From positions 2,294,001-2,358,000 of the forward strand of contig NZ_CP059472.1 in the NCBI RefSeq assembly GCF_014041915.1: a stretch of DNA of 64,000 bases, given 5' to 3'. Below the pieces are notes generated by a model. The model was not told the DNA's origin, did no database searches, and worked only from the letters and a program-made list of their open reading frames with translations. Made by a program: the position numbers and the translations under genes. The DNA comes from Marnyiella aurantia (lineage in GTDB: Bacteria > Bacteroidota > Bacteroidia > Flavobacteriales > Weeksellaceae). Of this stretch, positions 1 through 7,781 are shown piece by piece. Each line of letters starts with the position of its first letter. Within the stretch, counting starts at the first letter, position 1.

Positions 1-504
1 ATCAGCCAGCTGACCGGGGCCTTCAACTTCTCCAATCTAAGTGCAGCAACCACCTTAGGTTTACATTTTGGTCTACAGCCACAGGAAATTAAGGAGGCAA
101 TTGAAGGTTATCAGCCCACCAATATGCGTTCCCAGGTAATGGTAAAAAACGGTATAACGCTGGTTTTGGACACTTATAATGCAAATCCCAGTTCCATGGC
201 GGGCTCACTTCAGAATTTTAATACATTTAAAGGCTCCAAAACGGTTATCATCGGTGATATGCGGGAACTTGGTCCCGAGAGTCTGGCTGAGCATACAGCA
301 ATCCTAAAAATGGCCTTAGATATGGATTTTGACCAAACCATTACAGTAGGTGATCAGTTTGAAGCTGCGGGAAGATCTTCTCTGTCCTTTACCACTACAG
401 CGGAGCTTACTGATTATCTAAAAGAAAATCCGGTTACATCCAAAAATATATTACTAAAGGCGTCCCGGGGAATCGGACTTGAAAAGGTGCTGGAATATCT
501 CTAG
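1..504 (+). CDS. murF: MurF, UDP-MurNAc-tripeptide--D-Ala-D-Ala ligase (3' part)
   Basis: C-terminal part of the ligase that adds D-Ala-D-Ala to the UDP-MurNAc-tripeptide in the cytoplasm, the last soluble step of peptidoglycan precursor synthesis. The frame is open from base 1 to the TAG at 502-504, so the gene begins upstream of the window; about 167 residues are visible. Family signatures seen: FNFSN followed by AA (residues 9-16), the P-x-N-x-RSQ stretch (residues 40-45), and DTYNANPSS, which fits the C-terminal Mur ligase domain (YNANP is typical). IIGDMRELG and the final ASRGIGLE also match MurF. It converges on the NUDIX gene with a 4 bp overlap of the ends, so no separate terminator lies between them. 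The family call is firm; only the N-terminal domains are missing because of the window edge. Confidence 0.95.
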   Translation: MSQLTGAFNFSNLSAATTLGLHFGLQPQEIKEAIEGYQPTNMRSQVMVKNGITLVLDTYNANPSSMAGSLQNFNTFKGSKTVIIGDMRELGPESLAEHTAILKMALDMDFDQTITVGDQFEAAGRSSLSFTTTAELTDYLKENPVTSKNILLKASRGIGLEKVLEYL

Positions 505-1109
505 AGGTTTTTCTCCCAAACTTCGTTCAGGATCATCCTGATATTGTGGAAGGTGGCCGGAAAAACTTCCTGCCGTATGCGGGAATCGCTTTTCCAGTCT
601 ACTTCCGTAATGCCTTCCTCCAGTTGAGGTGTGGCTGTACCGCTGCCTACGTAGCTCATCTTGAACCAGTAAGTGGTCTTCAGTACGCGGTCGCCATTTC
701 TTTCGGTATAGATATGGAATGTATTATTGATAAAATTTTCCAGGATCAGTTCCCTTAAACCTGTCTCTTCTTCCACTTCACGCAAGGCGGCCTGTTCCAG
801 GGATTCGCCTTTCTCCACCTTACCTTTGGGGAGGTCCCATTTACTGAGTCTTTTAATGAACAGGATTTCTTTGTTGGGATTGGTTACTATTCCGCCAGCC
901 GCTTCAATTACGTGAAACATATGGGTGAAATCTTCCCAGAGTTCCTCTATATTGTCACCGTACACATTAAGTTCCGGACAGGAGGTGTTCTGCAGCAGGT
1001 CCACTGCGATCTCAAGAGTTGCAAAGCCTTCGTAGCGCAGGTTTTTTTCAATATCCTCAGGATACTTACTTATTGTTAATTTTTTTTCGTTAACAAAAAC
1101 TTTATACAT
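501..1109 (-). CDS. NUDIX hydrolase
   Basis: Predicted cytoplasmic NUDIX pyrophosphohydrolase of 202 residues acting on nucleoside diphosphate-linked compounds; the substrate cannot be told. The Nudix box is complete in the middle of the protein (GKVEKGES then REVEEETGL), giving the metal-binding REVEEE core. The first ~75 residues are an extension before the Nudix fold. A TTG six bases upstream could also open the frame, but the ATG at 1109 gives MYKVFVNEKK, and a TAnnTTTG -7 box lies at 1129-1136 in front of it. The 3' end overlaps the end of murF by 4 bp. The gene is divergent from the SRPBCC gene with only 32 bp between the two starts. Family is certain; role is open. Confidence 0.9.
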   Translation of the reverse strand: MYKVFVNEKKLTISKYPEDIEKNLRYEGFATLEIAVDLLQNTSCPELNVYGDNIEELWEDFTHMFHVIEAAGGIVTNPNKEILFIKRLSKWDLPKGKVEKGESLEQAALREVEEETGLRELILENFINNTFHIYTERNGDRVLKTTYWFKMSYVGSGTATPQLEEGITEVDWKSDSRIRQEVFPATFHNIRMILNEVWEKNL

Positions 1110-1136
1110 TTGCAAGACTTTAATCTTACAAAAATA
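1105..1136. promoter_or_regulatory. Overlapping divergent promoter pair (-7 boxes)
   Basis: Two perfect Bacteroidota -7 elements (TAnnTTTG) face away from each other: TACATTTG at 1105-1112 on the + strand for the SRPBCC gene (ATG 1142), and TATTTTTG at 1136-1129 on the - strand for the NUDIX gene (ATG 1109). Each box lies in the part that the other promoter transcribes. The -33 elements are not clear. The boxes are read directly; activity is inferred. Confidence 0.6.
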
Positions 1137-1141
1137 GAAAA

Positions 1142-1534
1142 ATGAATTTAGAAGGACGAAAAATATTGCTTAATAAACCGGTATCTGAAATAATGGATTT
1201 GCTTAAGGATCCTGAAAATTACAAACAGCTGATGCCGGAAGGTCTTCAGAAGTTTGATGCGATTGCCGACGGGTTTAAATTCTCACTGAAAGGAATGCCT
1301 GAGATCGCCCTAAAACTTGGTGAGGTTACCGAGCAGAAAGCAGTTTTGCGTTCTGCAAGTTCCAGTATGGATTTTGAACTAACTACGAATATGAATGCGG
1401 TATCCGAAAATCAGACTGAGGTTCAGATGTTTTTTGAGGGGAAGTTTAATCCGTTCATCAAGATGATGGTGGAAAAGCCGCTTCAGAACTTTATGAATGC
1501 ACTTACAGACAAGATAGAGACGATGTACGCTTAA
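1142..1534 (+). CDS. SRPBCC-family small protein
   Basis: Cytoplasmic protein of 130 residues with the look of an SRPBCC/START-like (Bet v 1 fold) lipid- or ligand-binding domain: an N-terminal strand (MNLEGRKILLNKPV), then a helix with DLLKDPENYKQLMP, alternating strands, and a long amphipathic C-terminal helix (KPLQNFMNALTDKIETMYA). No catalytic residues or signal peptide can be seen. It is divergent from the NUDIX gene and shares its promoter region, and it ends at a strong bidirectional hairpin before dnaK. I infer the fold from pattern only; the ligand is unknown. Confidence 0.75.
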   Translation: MNLEGRKILLNKPVSEIMDLLKDPENYKQLMPEGLQKFDAIADGFKFSLKGMPEIALKLGEVTEQKAVLRSASSSMDFELTTNMNAVSENQTEVQMFFEGKFNPFIKMMVEKPLQNFMNALTDKIETMYA

Positions 1535-1561
1535 TAATAATTATTTTTCTGAATAAAAAAA

Positions 1562-1593
1562 AACTGTCCCCGGGCGCAAGCCCGGGGACAGTT
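1562..1593. terminator. Bidirectional terminator between SRPBCC gene and dnaK
   Basis: A perfect 14 bp stem (1562-1575 with 1580-1593) closes a GCAA loop and is flanked by A/T runs. It lies between the convergent SRPBCC gene and dnaK, so it can stop transcription from both sides. Confidence 0.85.
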
Positions 1594-1612
1594 GTATAAT
1601 GATGTGGAATGA

Positions 1613-3511
1613 TTACTTCACCTCTTCGAAATCGGCATCCTGAACATCGTCAGCACCTCCGTTTCCGGCAGCGTTATTCTGAGCCTGCTCGGCACCTGGC
1701 TGTCCCTGCTGTCCTGCAGCGTACATTTCCTCTGAAGCGGCCATCCAGGCTGCATCCAAAGCTTCAGTTTTAGTTTTGATGCTTTCCATGTCTTTAGCGT
1801 CGAAAGCTGTTTTTAGCTCTGCTGCTGCAGATTCTATGGCTGCTTTCTTATCAGCAGAAAGTTTATCACCAAAATCCTTCAGTTGCTTCTCAGTCTGGAA
1901 GATCAGTCCGTCAGCTTTGTTCAGTACTTCTACCTCTTCTTTTTTCTTCGCGTCAGAAGAAGCATTTTCTTCAGCTTCACGCTTCATTCTTGCAATTTCC
2001 TCTTCGGAAAGACCTGAACTTGCCTGAATCTTGATAGACTGCTCTTTTCCGGTTCCTTTATCTTTTGCAGATACATGTAGAATACCGTTGGCATCAATGT
2101 CAAATGTTACTTCGATCTGTGGTACACCTCTTGGTGCCGGTGGAATATCGGTAAGGTCGAATCTTCCGATCTCTTTATTGTCGTTGAACATCGGTCTTTC
2201 ACCCTGACCAACTCTGATGGATACTGCAGGCTGGTTATCGCTTGCTGTAGAGAAAGTCTCAGATTTCTTGGTAGGAATGGTTGTGTTGGCATCAATAAGC
2301 TTGGTGAACACAGAACCCATAGTTTCAATCCCTAGTGAAAGCGGGGTTACATCCAGAAGAAGTACGTCTTTCACATCACCTGTAAGTACACCACCCTGAA
2401 TAGCTGCTCCAATGGCAACAACCTCATCCGGGTTTACACCCTTAGAAGGCTTCTTACCGAAGAACTTCTCAACTTCTTCCTGAATGATCGGGATTCTTGT
2501 AGAACCTCCAACCAGTATTACCTCGTCGATATCGGAGATTGAAAGTCCTGCATCAGATAAAGCTTTTTTACAAGGCTCCATGGAACGTCTTACCAAATCA
2601 GCGGAAAGTTGCTCAAATTTAGCCTTGGTAAGTGTTTTTACCATGTGCTTTGGACCTGTAGCTGTAGCAGTGATATATGGAAGGTTGATTTCAGTCTGTG
2701 TGGAAGATGAAAGTTCAATCTTCGCCTTTTCAGCCGCTTCTTTCAGCCTCTGCAAAGCGATTGCGTCAGATTTTAGGTCTACACCTTCTTCTGCTTTAAA
2801 CTCATCTGCCATCCAGTTGATGATCACATCATCAAAATCATCACCACCTAAGTGCGTGTCACCGTTTGTAGAAAGCACTTCAAATACACCGTCGCCAAGG
2901 TCAAGGATAGAAACGTCAAACGTACCACCACCTAAATCGTAAACTGCGATTTTCTGGTCCTTATGCGCTTTGTCCATACCGTAGGCAAGAGCAGCAGCGG
3001 TAGGCTCGTTGATGATTCTTTCAACAGTAAGACCTGCGATTTCACCGGCCTCTTTTGTAGCCTGTCTCTGGGCATCGTTAAAGTAAGCAGGTACAGTAAT
3101 TACCGCACGGGTCACTTCCTGACCCAAATAGTCTTCAGCAGTTTTCTTCATTTTCTGAAGTGTCATCGCTGAAATTTCCTGAGGCGTATATTCTCTGTCG
3201 TCAATCTTTACCTTTACAGTATCATTAGGACCGGATACAACTTTATAAGGAACTCTGTTAATCTCGCTTGCATCGTCCTTGAAATGTGTTCCGATAAATC
3301 TTTTTATGGAGTAAACAGTTTTTTCCGGATTGGTTACGGCCTGTCTTTTTGCAGGATCACCTACTTTTCTTTCGCCATCTTCTGTGAAGGCAACAATTGA
3401 AGGTGTAGTTCTCTTACCTTCAGCATTTGGGATTACTACCGCGTCCTTTCCTTCCATTACGGCTACGCAGGAATTGGTAGTACCTAAATCGATTCCAATT
3501 ATTTTACTCAT
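1613..3511 (-). CDS. dnaK: Molecular chaperone DnaK (Hsp70)
   Basis: ATP-driven cytoplasmic chaperone of 632 residues, near the usual DnaK length. Seen: [13 protein letters not shown] at the N terminus (phosphate 1), [18 protein letters not shown], the [13 protein letters not shown] stretch, [14 protein letters not shown] (phosphate 2), VGGSTRIP (adenosine site), then the substrate-binding domain with [14 protein letters not shown] and [15 protein letters not shown]. The lid ends in a Gly/Gln/Asn-rich tail and the conserved DADFEEVK end. dnaJ and grpE are not adjacent, as is common in Bacteroidota. The 5' region holds a TGTCA direct repeat (see 3578-3590). It ends at the hairpin 1562-1593. 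Confidence 0.99.
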   Translation of the reverse strand: MSKIIGIDLGTTNSCVAVMEGKDAVVIPNAEGKRTTPSIVAFTEDGERKVGDPAKRQAVTNPEKTVYSIKRFIGTHFKDDASEINRVPYKVVSGPNDTVKVKIDDREYTPQEISAMTLQKMKKTAEDYLGQEVTRAVITVPAYFNDAQRQATKEAGEIAGLTVERIINEPTAAALAYGMDKAHKDQKIAVYDLGGGTFDVSILDLGDGVFEVLSTNGDTHLGGDDFDDVIINWMADEFKAEEGVDLKSDAIALQRLKEAAEKAKIELSSSTQTEINLPYITATATGPKHMVKTLTKAKFEQLSADLVRRSMEPCKKALSDAGLSISDIDEVILVGGSTRIPIIQEEVEKFFGKKPSKGVNPDEVVAIGAAIQGGVLTGDVKDVLLLDVTPLSLGIETMGSVFTKLIDANTTIPTKKSETFSTASDNQPAVSIRVGQGERPMFNDNKEIGRFDLTDIPPAPRGVPQIEVTFDIDANGILHVSAKDKGTGKEQSIKIQASSGLSEEEIARMKREAEENASSDAKKKEEVEVLNKADGLIFQTEKQLKDFGDKLSADKKAAIESAAAELKTAFDAKDMESIKTKTEALDAAWMAASEEMYAAGQQGQPGAEQAQNNAAGNGGADDVQDADFEEVK

Positions 3512-3577
3512 AGTATCTATTTTTATTTTTTACAATTTGTGGTCAATTTCTCTAAATCTGTACCAAGAGAAAAATAG

Positions 3578-3590
3578 TGACAAATTGACA
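3578..3590 (-). promoter_or_regulatory. TGTCA-N3-TGTCA direct repeat upstream of dnaK
   Basis: Read on the dnaK strand, the sequence TGTCAATTTGTCA is a direct repeat of TGTCA with an 8 bp period, centred about 73 bases before the dnaK ATG. No CIRCE element is present, and no clear TAnnTTTG box lies between the repeat and the gene. It may be part of a heat-shock promoter or activator site; that is inference. Confidence 0.35.
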
Positions 3591-3652
3591 TCATAAGCTT
3601 GCGTCTACCTAATTTGGGCTTTCTGTTTGTCTGATGAAACCCCTGCAAAAAA

Positions 3653-3672
3653 GCACCTCCCGTTGGAAGTGC
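3653..3672 (-). terminator. Terminator of the MliC-like/cytochrome operon
   Basis: On the minus strand an 8 bp stem (one G-U pair) with loop AACG is followed by a run of six T. It lies 24 bases past the stop of the MliC-like lipoprotein gene. Confidence 0.8.
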
Positions 3673-3695
3673 CCGTATAAGATAACAGTTATGTA

Positions 3696-4043
3696 TTATC
3701 TGTAGATGCAGTTGGAACCACCTTTATGGGTTAGGCGGCCGGCCTTGCCGTCTTCCAGCAGTTCCCATGTATAAGTACTGTTTCTGAAATACGGATCGCC
3801 GTTCGGATTGGTTCCTTTGGCTGAAAGCTTTTGCTCAGCTTCCTGATCTTTTTTTATTCTTACCGCCACCATGTCGCCTTCAGCAAAATAAATGGCTGTA
3901 AGAGTACTCCCATTTTCGCATTTAAGGATCTGGGCTTCCTGCACAAGTGAAGTTTCAGAATCTGCAGCATTTTGCTTTTCTGTCTTGGAACATGAGGCGG
4001 TTATTGTGGCCGAAAGCGCCAGGATAAGGAAGGTTTTATTCAT
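3696..4043 (-). CDS. MliC-like lipoprotein
   Basis: Small lipoprotein of 115 residues. The signal peptide ends in a lipobox (TASC, Cys at residue 18). The C-terminal ~75 residues match the pattern of the MliC family (membrane-bound inhibitors of c-type lysozyme): a CENG motif near the start, a TYTWELLEDGKAGRL strand pair, and a last Cys near the C terminus that could pair with the first. It sits 33 bp after the cytochrome c lipoprotein gene on the same strand and ends at a terminator, so the two are probably co-transcribed. The family assignment rests on motif order; lysozyme inhibition is not proven here. Confidence 0.65.
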   Translation of the reverse strand: MNKTFLILALSATITASCSKTEKQNAADSETSLVQEAQILKCENGSTLTAIYFAEGDMVAVRIKKDQEAEQKLSAKGTNPNGDPYFRNSTYTWELLEDGKAGRLTHKGGSNCIYR

Positions 4044-4076
4044 TTTGACTGTTTAGGAAAATAAAGGGGTTTAGAA

Positions 4077-4463
4077 CTATTTTTTTAGCGTCAAAATATA
4101 TTCCACCATTTTCTTAGCGTTTTCACGGCTCATACCGGCGTGTGGTGTCATTGGTATTTCGCCCCAGTTGCCTTTTCCGCCCTCAATTATTTTAGTGGCC
4201 AGCATATCCAGATCACCATCGGTATATTTGTCGGCTACTTCCTGATAGGAAGGTCCCACCAGGCGGGCGTCTTCTTTGTGACATGTAAGGCAGTCCGCGC
4301 CCTCGATCAGGGCCAGACCAGGGTGTTTGCCGGCAGAAGCAGAATCTACAGTCTTAATTACCGGCTCATCCAGCATCACGTTGCTTTCTGCCTCGGTGTT
4401 TATGGGTTTCTTGGAACAGGCCGCTAATGCAAGCGCTGCAAATACGATGATATACTTTTTCAT
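4077..4463 (-). CDS. Cytochrome c lipoprotein (c-551/552 type)
   Basis: Periplasm-facing, lipid-anchored mono-heme cytochrome c of 128 residues. The signal peptide ends in the lipobox LAAC (Cys 16). The heme motif CLTCH lies near the middle, and the distal Met ligand is probably in the PMTPHAGM segment, as in cytochrome c-551/552 proteins. The C-terminal helix (MVEYILTLKK) is typical. The gene is divergent from the nos operon, whose first gene is another cytochrome c lipoprotein, so it is a likely electron carrier for respiration on N2O or O2. The TAnnTTTG box at 4480-4487 fits as its promoter. The exact partner is unknown. Confidence 0.88.
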   Translation of the reverse strand: MKKYIIVFAALALAACSKKPINTEAESNVMLDEPVIKTVDSASAGKHPGLALIEGADCLTCHKEDARLVGPSYQEVADKYTDGDLDMLATKIIEGGKGNWGEIPMTPHAGMSRENAKKMVEYILTLKK

Positions 4464-4479
4464 TATGCAAATTTTTTAT

Positions 4480-4487
4480 CAAAATTA
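4480..4487 (-). promoter_or_regulatory. -7 box for the cytochrome c lipoprotein gene
   Basis: TAATTTTG on the minus strand is a perfect TAnnTTTG box 17 bases before the ATG at 4463. A TTTG lies 25 bases upstream of it (4516-4513), slightly too far for the usual -33 spacing. The palindrome at 4542-4559 is centred 67 bp from this box and could also act on this promoter. Confidence 0.5.
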
Positions 4488-4541
4488 TTCAATAACTCTG
4501 GGTTTGAGAGGTCAAATTTGGCGATAAATGTCATACAAACC

Positions 4542-4559
4542 ATATGACTGTAATCATAT
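4542..4559. promoter_or_regulatory. Fnr/Crp-like palindrome upstream of the nos operon
   Basis: An imperfect 18 bp palindrome, core ATGAC-TGTA-ATCAT, has the TGA-N6-TCA layout of Crp/Fnr-family sites. Its centre (4550.5) is 34 bp from the centre of the TACATTTG box at 4581-4588, which would put it near -41.5, the place of a class II activator site. The same core and the same 34 bp spacing occur at the fasciclin gene. The regulator encoded at 12892-13488 is the obvious candidate to bind it (inference). Confidence 0.7.
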
Positions 4560-4580
4560 TCTTAATCGGGCAGATGTGGC

Positions 4581-4588
4581 TACATTTG
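4581..4588 (+). promoter_or_regulatory. -7 box of the nos operon promoter
   Basis: TACATTTG is a perfect TAnnTTTG element 18 bases before the ATG at 4607. No good -33 TTG is present, which fits an activator-dependent promoter using the palindrome at 4542-4559. Confidence 0.65.
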
Positions 4589-4606
4589 GGTATAAATAAT
4601 TCAAAC

Positions 4607-5086
4607 ATGAAAACTATTCACTCAATCGCTGCGGCCTGTCTGACTTTAAGCTTACTATCCTGCGGCGGCGACAAGAAAACAGATTCCGTACCTGCGGCGT
4701 CCACGGAAACTGCAACCTCCGAGACTTCCACCGCAAATGCCTATGATCCCAAAAGGGGTATTGGTAAACATGAGAATGTTGATGTTAGCACTTTCGACCC
4801 GGCAATGGCTGCAGAAGGCCGCAAACTGGCGGAAGTGAAATGCACCTCCTGCCATAAGCCCACCGAGGAAAAACTTGTAGGTCCTGGCTGGAAAGGGGTT
4901 ACGCAAAGACAAACTCCTGAATGGATCATGAACTTCATATCCAACCCGGATCCTATGATCGATGTAGATCCTGAACTTCAAAAACAGTTGGAGCTTTGTC
5001 TGGTAAGAATGCCTAACCAGGGATTGGCAGACAATGAAGCCAGACAGATTCTGGAGTACATGCGCGAAATCGACGGCGCGAAATAA
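4607..5086 (+). CDS. Cytochrome c lipoprotein of the nos operon
   Basis: First gene of the nitrous-oxide reductase operon: a lipid-anchored mono-heme cytochrome c of 159 residues, the likely electron donor to NosZ. The ATG at 4607 is chosen because it gives a clean lipoprotein signal (lipobox LLSC, Cys 17) and because the promoter boxes lie just upstream; an in-frame ATG at 4544 falls inside the operator. Seen: a linker rich in Ser, Thr, Ala and Glu after the Cys, heme motif CTSCH, a PGW segment, and a possible Met ligand in the VRMPNQG stretch. nosZ follows 31 bp downstream. A cytochrome in this place is usual in clade II nos clusters. Confidence 0.9.
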   Translation: MKTIHSIAAACLTLSLLSCGGDKKTDSVPAASTETATSETSTANAYDPKRGIGKHENVDVSTFDPAMAAEGRKLAEVKCTSCHKPTEEKLVGPGWKGVTQRQTPEWIMNFISNPDPMIDVDPELQKQLELCLVRMPNQGLADNEARQILEYMREIDGAK

Positions 5087-5117
5087 TTTTATAAGGAAAC
5101 CCCTTCAATTATCAATA

Positions 5118-7115
5118 ATGAAAAGTCTTAAATTTTTTGGACTCGGATCCGTAATGGCTTTACTTCTCCTTTCAGGATGTAAACCAAAAGGCACGGAAAC
5201 CGCTGTAACAGGCGATGCAGCCGAGAGAGTATATGTAGCACCGGGCAAATATGACGAGTTCTACAATTTTGTGAGCGGCGGCTTCAACGGACAGGTTAAT
5301 GTGTATGGCCTGCCGAGCGGGAGACTCCTGAAAGTGCTCCCCGTATTCTCGGTTAATCCTGAAAACGGTTACGGCTACAGTGAAGAAACAAAACCGATGC
5401 TGCAGACTTCTCACGGCTTTATTCCATGGGATGACCAGCACCACCTGTCGCTGTCGCAAACTAACGGTGAGGTGGACGGACGCTGGCTTTTTGCCAATGC
5501 CAACAATACACCGCGTGTGGCAAGGCTGGATCTGAAAACGTTTAAGACGGTAGAAATTCTCGAAATCCCGAATTCGGCCGGTAATCACTCCTCACCCTTT
5601 CTAACAGAGAATACGGAATATGTAGTTGCCGGAACCCGTTTCGCTGTTCCGATGGACGATGAAAACGGCGATGTTCCTATTGAGTCATTTAAATCAAACT
5701 TTAAGGGGGTGCTTTCCTTTATCGGCATCGACAAGCAAAGTGGCGATATGGATCTTTCCTTTCAGATTGAGGCACCGGGGATTAACTTTGACCTTTCTCA
5801 TGCCGGTAAGAAAAAATCGGGCGACTGGTTCTTCTTCTCCTGCTATAATTCTGAAAAAGCAAACACGCTTCTTGAGGTTAATGCATCGCAGAATGATAAG
5901 GATTTCATTATGGCTGTAAACTGGAAAAAAGCCGCTGAACTGGTGAAAGCCGGAAAAGGACGCAAGGTGGTAACAGAGTATGCCCACAATAAATTTGATG
6001 AAAGCACACATACAGCAACATCTACAATGAAAAAGGAAGTAATTGTACTGTCTGTGGAAGATATGAAGGACGCCATGTTTATGATTCCATGTCCAAAATC
6101 GCCACACGGCTGCGATATTGATCCTACAGGGGAGTATATCGTAGGTTCCGGAAAACTGGCAGCACTGATTCCGGTATTCAGCTTCGACAAGATGATTAAA
6201 GCTATTGCTGACAAGAATTTTGCAGGTGAGTTTGACGGTGTCAAGGTGATCAAGTACGAAGCGGCACTGCACGGCGAAGTTCAGAAACCGGGTCTTGGAC
6301 CATTGCATACCGAGTTTGACGGCAAAGGAAATGCTTACACTTCCATGTTCGTTTCCTCTGAGGTGGTGAAATGGAACATAAAAGACCTTAAAGTACTGGA
6401 CAGACAGCCAACTTTCTATTCTGTTGGACACTTAATGATCCCTGGCGGCGATTCTGCCAAACCGTTCGGAAAATATCTGGTAGCTTACAACAAGATTACG
6501 AAAGACCGTTACCTGCCCACAGGTCCGGAGTTAGCTCAGTCCGCGCAGCTTTATGACATTAGTGGTGACAAGATGAAACTCCTGCTGGATTACCCAACAT
6601 TTGGTGAACCCCATTACGCGCAGGCTTTACCCGCTGAAATGTTGAAAGATCAGGTGAAATTCTTCCGCATCGAGGACAATAAGCATCCGTATGCCACCAA
6701 AGGTGAGGCCGAAAGTAAAGTAGTTCGGGAAGGAAATAAAGTGCATGTATATATGACGTCTATCCGCTCGCACTTTGCACCGGACAATATAGAAGGAATA
6801 AGAGTGGGTGATGAAGTCTTATTTCATGTCACAAACCTGGAACAGGACTGGGACATTCCGCATGGATTCGCCATTAAAGGCGCCGAAAATGCTGAACTGC
6901 TCATAATGCCCGGGGAAACCTGCACGCTGAAATGGATTCCGAAGAAACCGGGAATGTACCCAATGTACTGTACCGACTTCTGCAGTGCGCTGCATCAGGA
7001 AATGCAGGGATATGTACGGGTGTCGCCGGCAGGCAGTAATACACCTCTCATTTACTCCCTGAACAATAAGAAAGACAATGCACAAAGCCCCGTGAAAGCC
7101 GGAGAAACCAAATAA
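5118..7115 (+). CDS. nosZ: Nitrous-oxide reductase NosZ, clade II
   Basis: Periplasmic copper enzyme that reduces N2O to N2. Start at 5118 gives a Sec signal with lipobox LSGC, so the protein (665 residues) is probably a lipoprotein; an in-frame ATG at 5034 would run back through the cytochrome gene. There is no twin-arginine signal, which fits clade II. CuZ site: DDQHH at residues 105-109 in the N-terminal seven-blade propeller, with further His in the GPLHTEF segment. CuA cupredoxin domain at the C terminus: His 582, then Cys 618, Cys 622, His 626 and Met 629 (C-TDF-C-SAL-H-QE-M). Copper insertion would depend on nosL and nosDFY downstream. A hairpin follows the stop codon. nosR is absent, as expected for this clade. 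Confidence 0.97.
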   Translation: MKSLKFFGLGSVMALLLLSGCKPKGTETAVTGDAAERVYVAPGKYDEFYNFVSGGFNGQVNVYGLPSGRLLKVLPVFSVNPENGYGYSEETKPMLQTSHGFIPWDDQHHLSLSQTNGEVDGRWLFANANNTPRVARLDLKTFKTVEILEIPNSAGNHSSPFLTENTEYVVAGTRFAVPMDDENGDVPIESFKSNFKGVLSFIGIDKQSGDMDLSFQIEAPGINFDLSHAGKKKSGDWFFFSCYNSEKANTLLEVNASQNDKDFIMAVNWKKAAELVKAGKGRKVVTEYAHNKFDESTHTATSTMKKEVIVLSVEDMKDAMFMIPCPKSPHGCDIDPTGEYIVGSGKLAALIPVFSFDKMIKAIADKNFAGEFDGVKVIKYEAALHGEVQKPGLGPLHTEFDGKGNAYTSMFVSSEVVKWNIKDLKVLDRQPTFYSVGHLMIPGGDSAKPFGKYLVAYNKITKDRYLPTGPELAQSAQLYDISGDKMKLLLDYPTFGEPHYAQALPAEMLKDQVKFFRIEDNKHPYATKGEAESKVVREGNKVHVYMTSIRSHFAPDNIEGIRVGDEVLFHVTNLEQDWDIPHGFAIKGAENAELLIMPGETCTLKWIPKKPGMYPMYCTDFCSALHQEMQGYVRVSPAGSNTPLIYSLNNKKDNAQSPVKAGETK

Positions 7116-7126
7116 TGTTAAATAAG

Positions 7127-7146
7127 AGGGCAGAGGTTTCTGCCCT
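7127..7146 (+). terminator. Hairpin with T-run between nosZ and the next gene
   Basis: A perfect 8 bp stem (7127-7134 with 7139-7146), loop GGTT, followed by TTTT. It lies 11 bases after the nosZ stop and ends 16 bases before the next ATG (7163). It looks like a partial terminator that makes nosZ mRNA more abundant than the mRNA of the assembly genes. Confidence 0.7.
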
Positions 7147-7162
7147 TTTTAATTTACCTGAA

Positions 7163-7753
7163 ATGAAAAACAATTCATTGAAAAAGATAACGAGGATTGC
7201 ACTGGTCTTTTGCGGCTGTGCACTGGTAGTCTCTCTCTTCGTGCCGCTGTGGTCTATTTATCTTACAGCTCCACAGTATCCCGAAGGCCTGGCAATGTAT
7301 CTGTGGCCCAATAAAATTACCGGCGAATACGAGATCATAAACGGCCTTAACCATTACATCGGCATGAAGACCATACATCCGGACGATTTCTGGGAGTTTA
7401 AGGTCCTGCCTTATGCACTTGGTTTCTTTGCATTTCTGTGTTTTCTCACCGCATTCCTTAACCGGAAAATATGGCTTTACCTAACATTGGTTCTGTTTCT
7501 TATTTTTGGTGTGGCTTTTATGGTAGATTTCTGGTTGTGGGAATACGATTACGGACATAACTTGGATCCTACGGCGCCAATTATTGTTCCCGGCATGTCC
7601 TACCAGCCACCTTTGATCGGATTTAAGCAGCTCCTGAATTTTGGGGCTTATTCCTACCCGAATATCGGAGGCGGAATCATGTTTGGGGTTGCACTTATTT
7701 TGGCTATCTTAGCCTTTATTGAGTACAGAAAACCTAAGCAATCTGAATTATAA
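7163..7753 (+). CDS. Four-helix membrane protein of the nos operon
   Basis: Integral inner-membrane protein of 196 residues between nosZ and nosL. About four hydrophobic segments: residues ~12-33, ~81-101, ~106-126 and ~170-190. Between helices 1 and 2 is a periplasmic-type loop with LWPNKITGEYEIINGLNHYIGMK, and before helix 4 a loop with GMSYQPPLIGFKQ; both have conserved-looking Trp, Tyr and His residues. Start 7163 is used because the in-frame ATG at 7115 would place the 7127-7146 hairpin inside the coding region. Unnamed membrane proteins in this position occur in other Bacteroidota nos clusters; a role in copper delivery or electron transfer is only inferred. Confidence 0.75.
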   Translation: MKNNSLKKITRIALVFCGCALVVSLFVPLWSIYLTAPQYPEGLAMYLWPNKITGEYEIINGLNHYIGMKTIHPDDFWEFKVLPYALGFFAFLCFLTAFLNRKIWLYLTLVLFLIFGVAFMVDFWLWEYDYGHNLDPTAPIIVPGMSYQPPLIGFKQLLNFGAYSYPNIGGGIMFGVALILAILAFIEYRKPKQSEL

Positions 7754-7781
7754 AGTCATTAAACTCTTAAAATCCTCAAAA

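Noticed and set aside
4503-4516. TTTGA-GAGG-TCAAA palindrome before the cytochrome c lipoprotein gene
   Set aside because: The half-site spacing differs from Fnr-type sites by two bases, and the right arm may simply be the -33 region of the minus promoter.
5694-6431. 245-codon antisense open frame in nosZ
   Set aside because: Opposite strand of a conserved enzyme gene, Cys/His-rich by chance.
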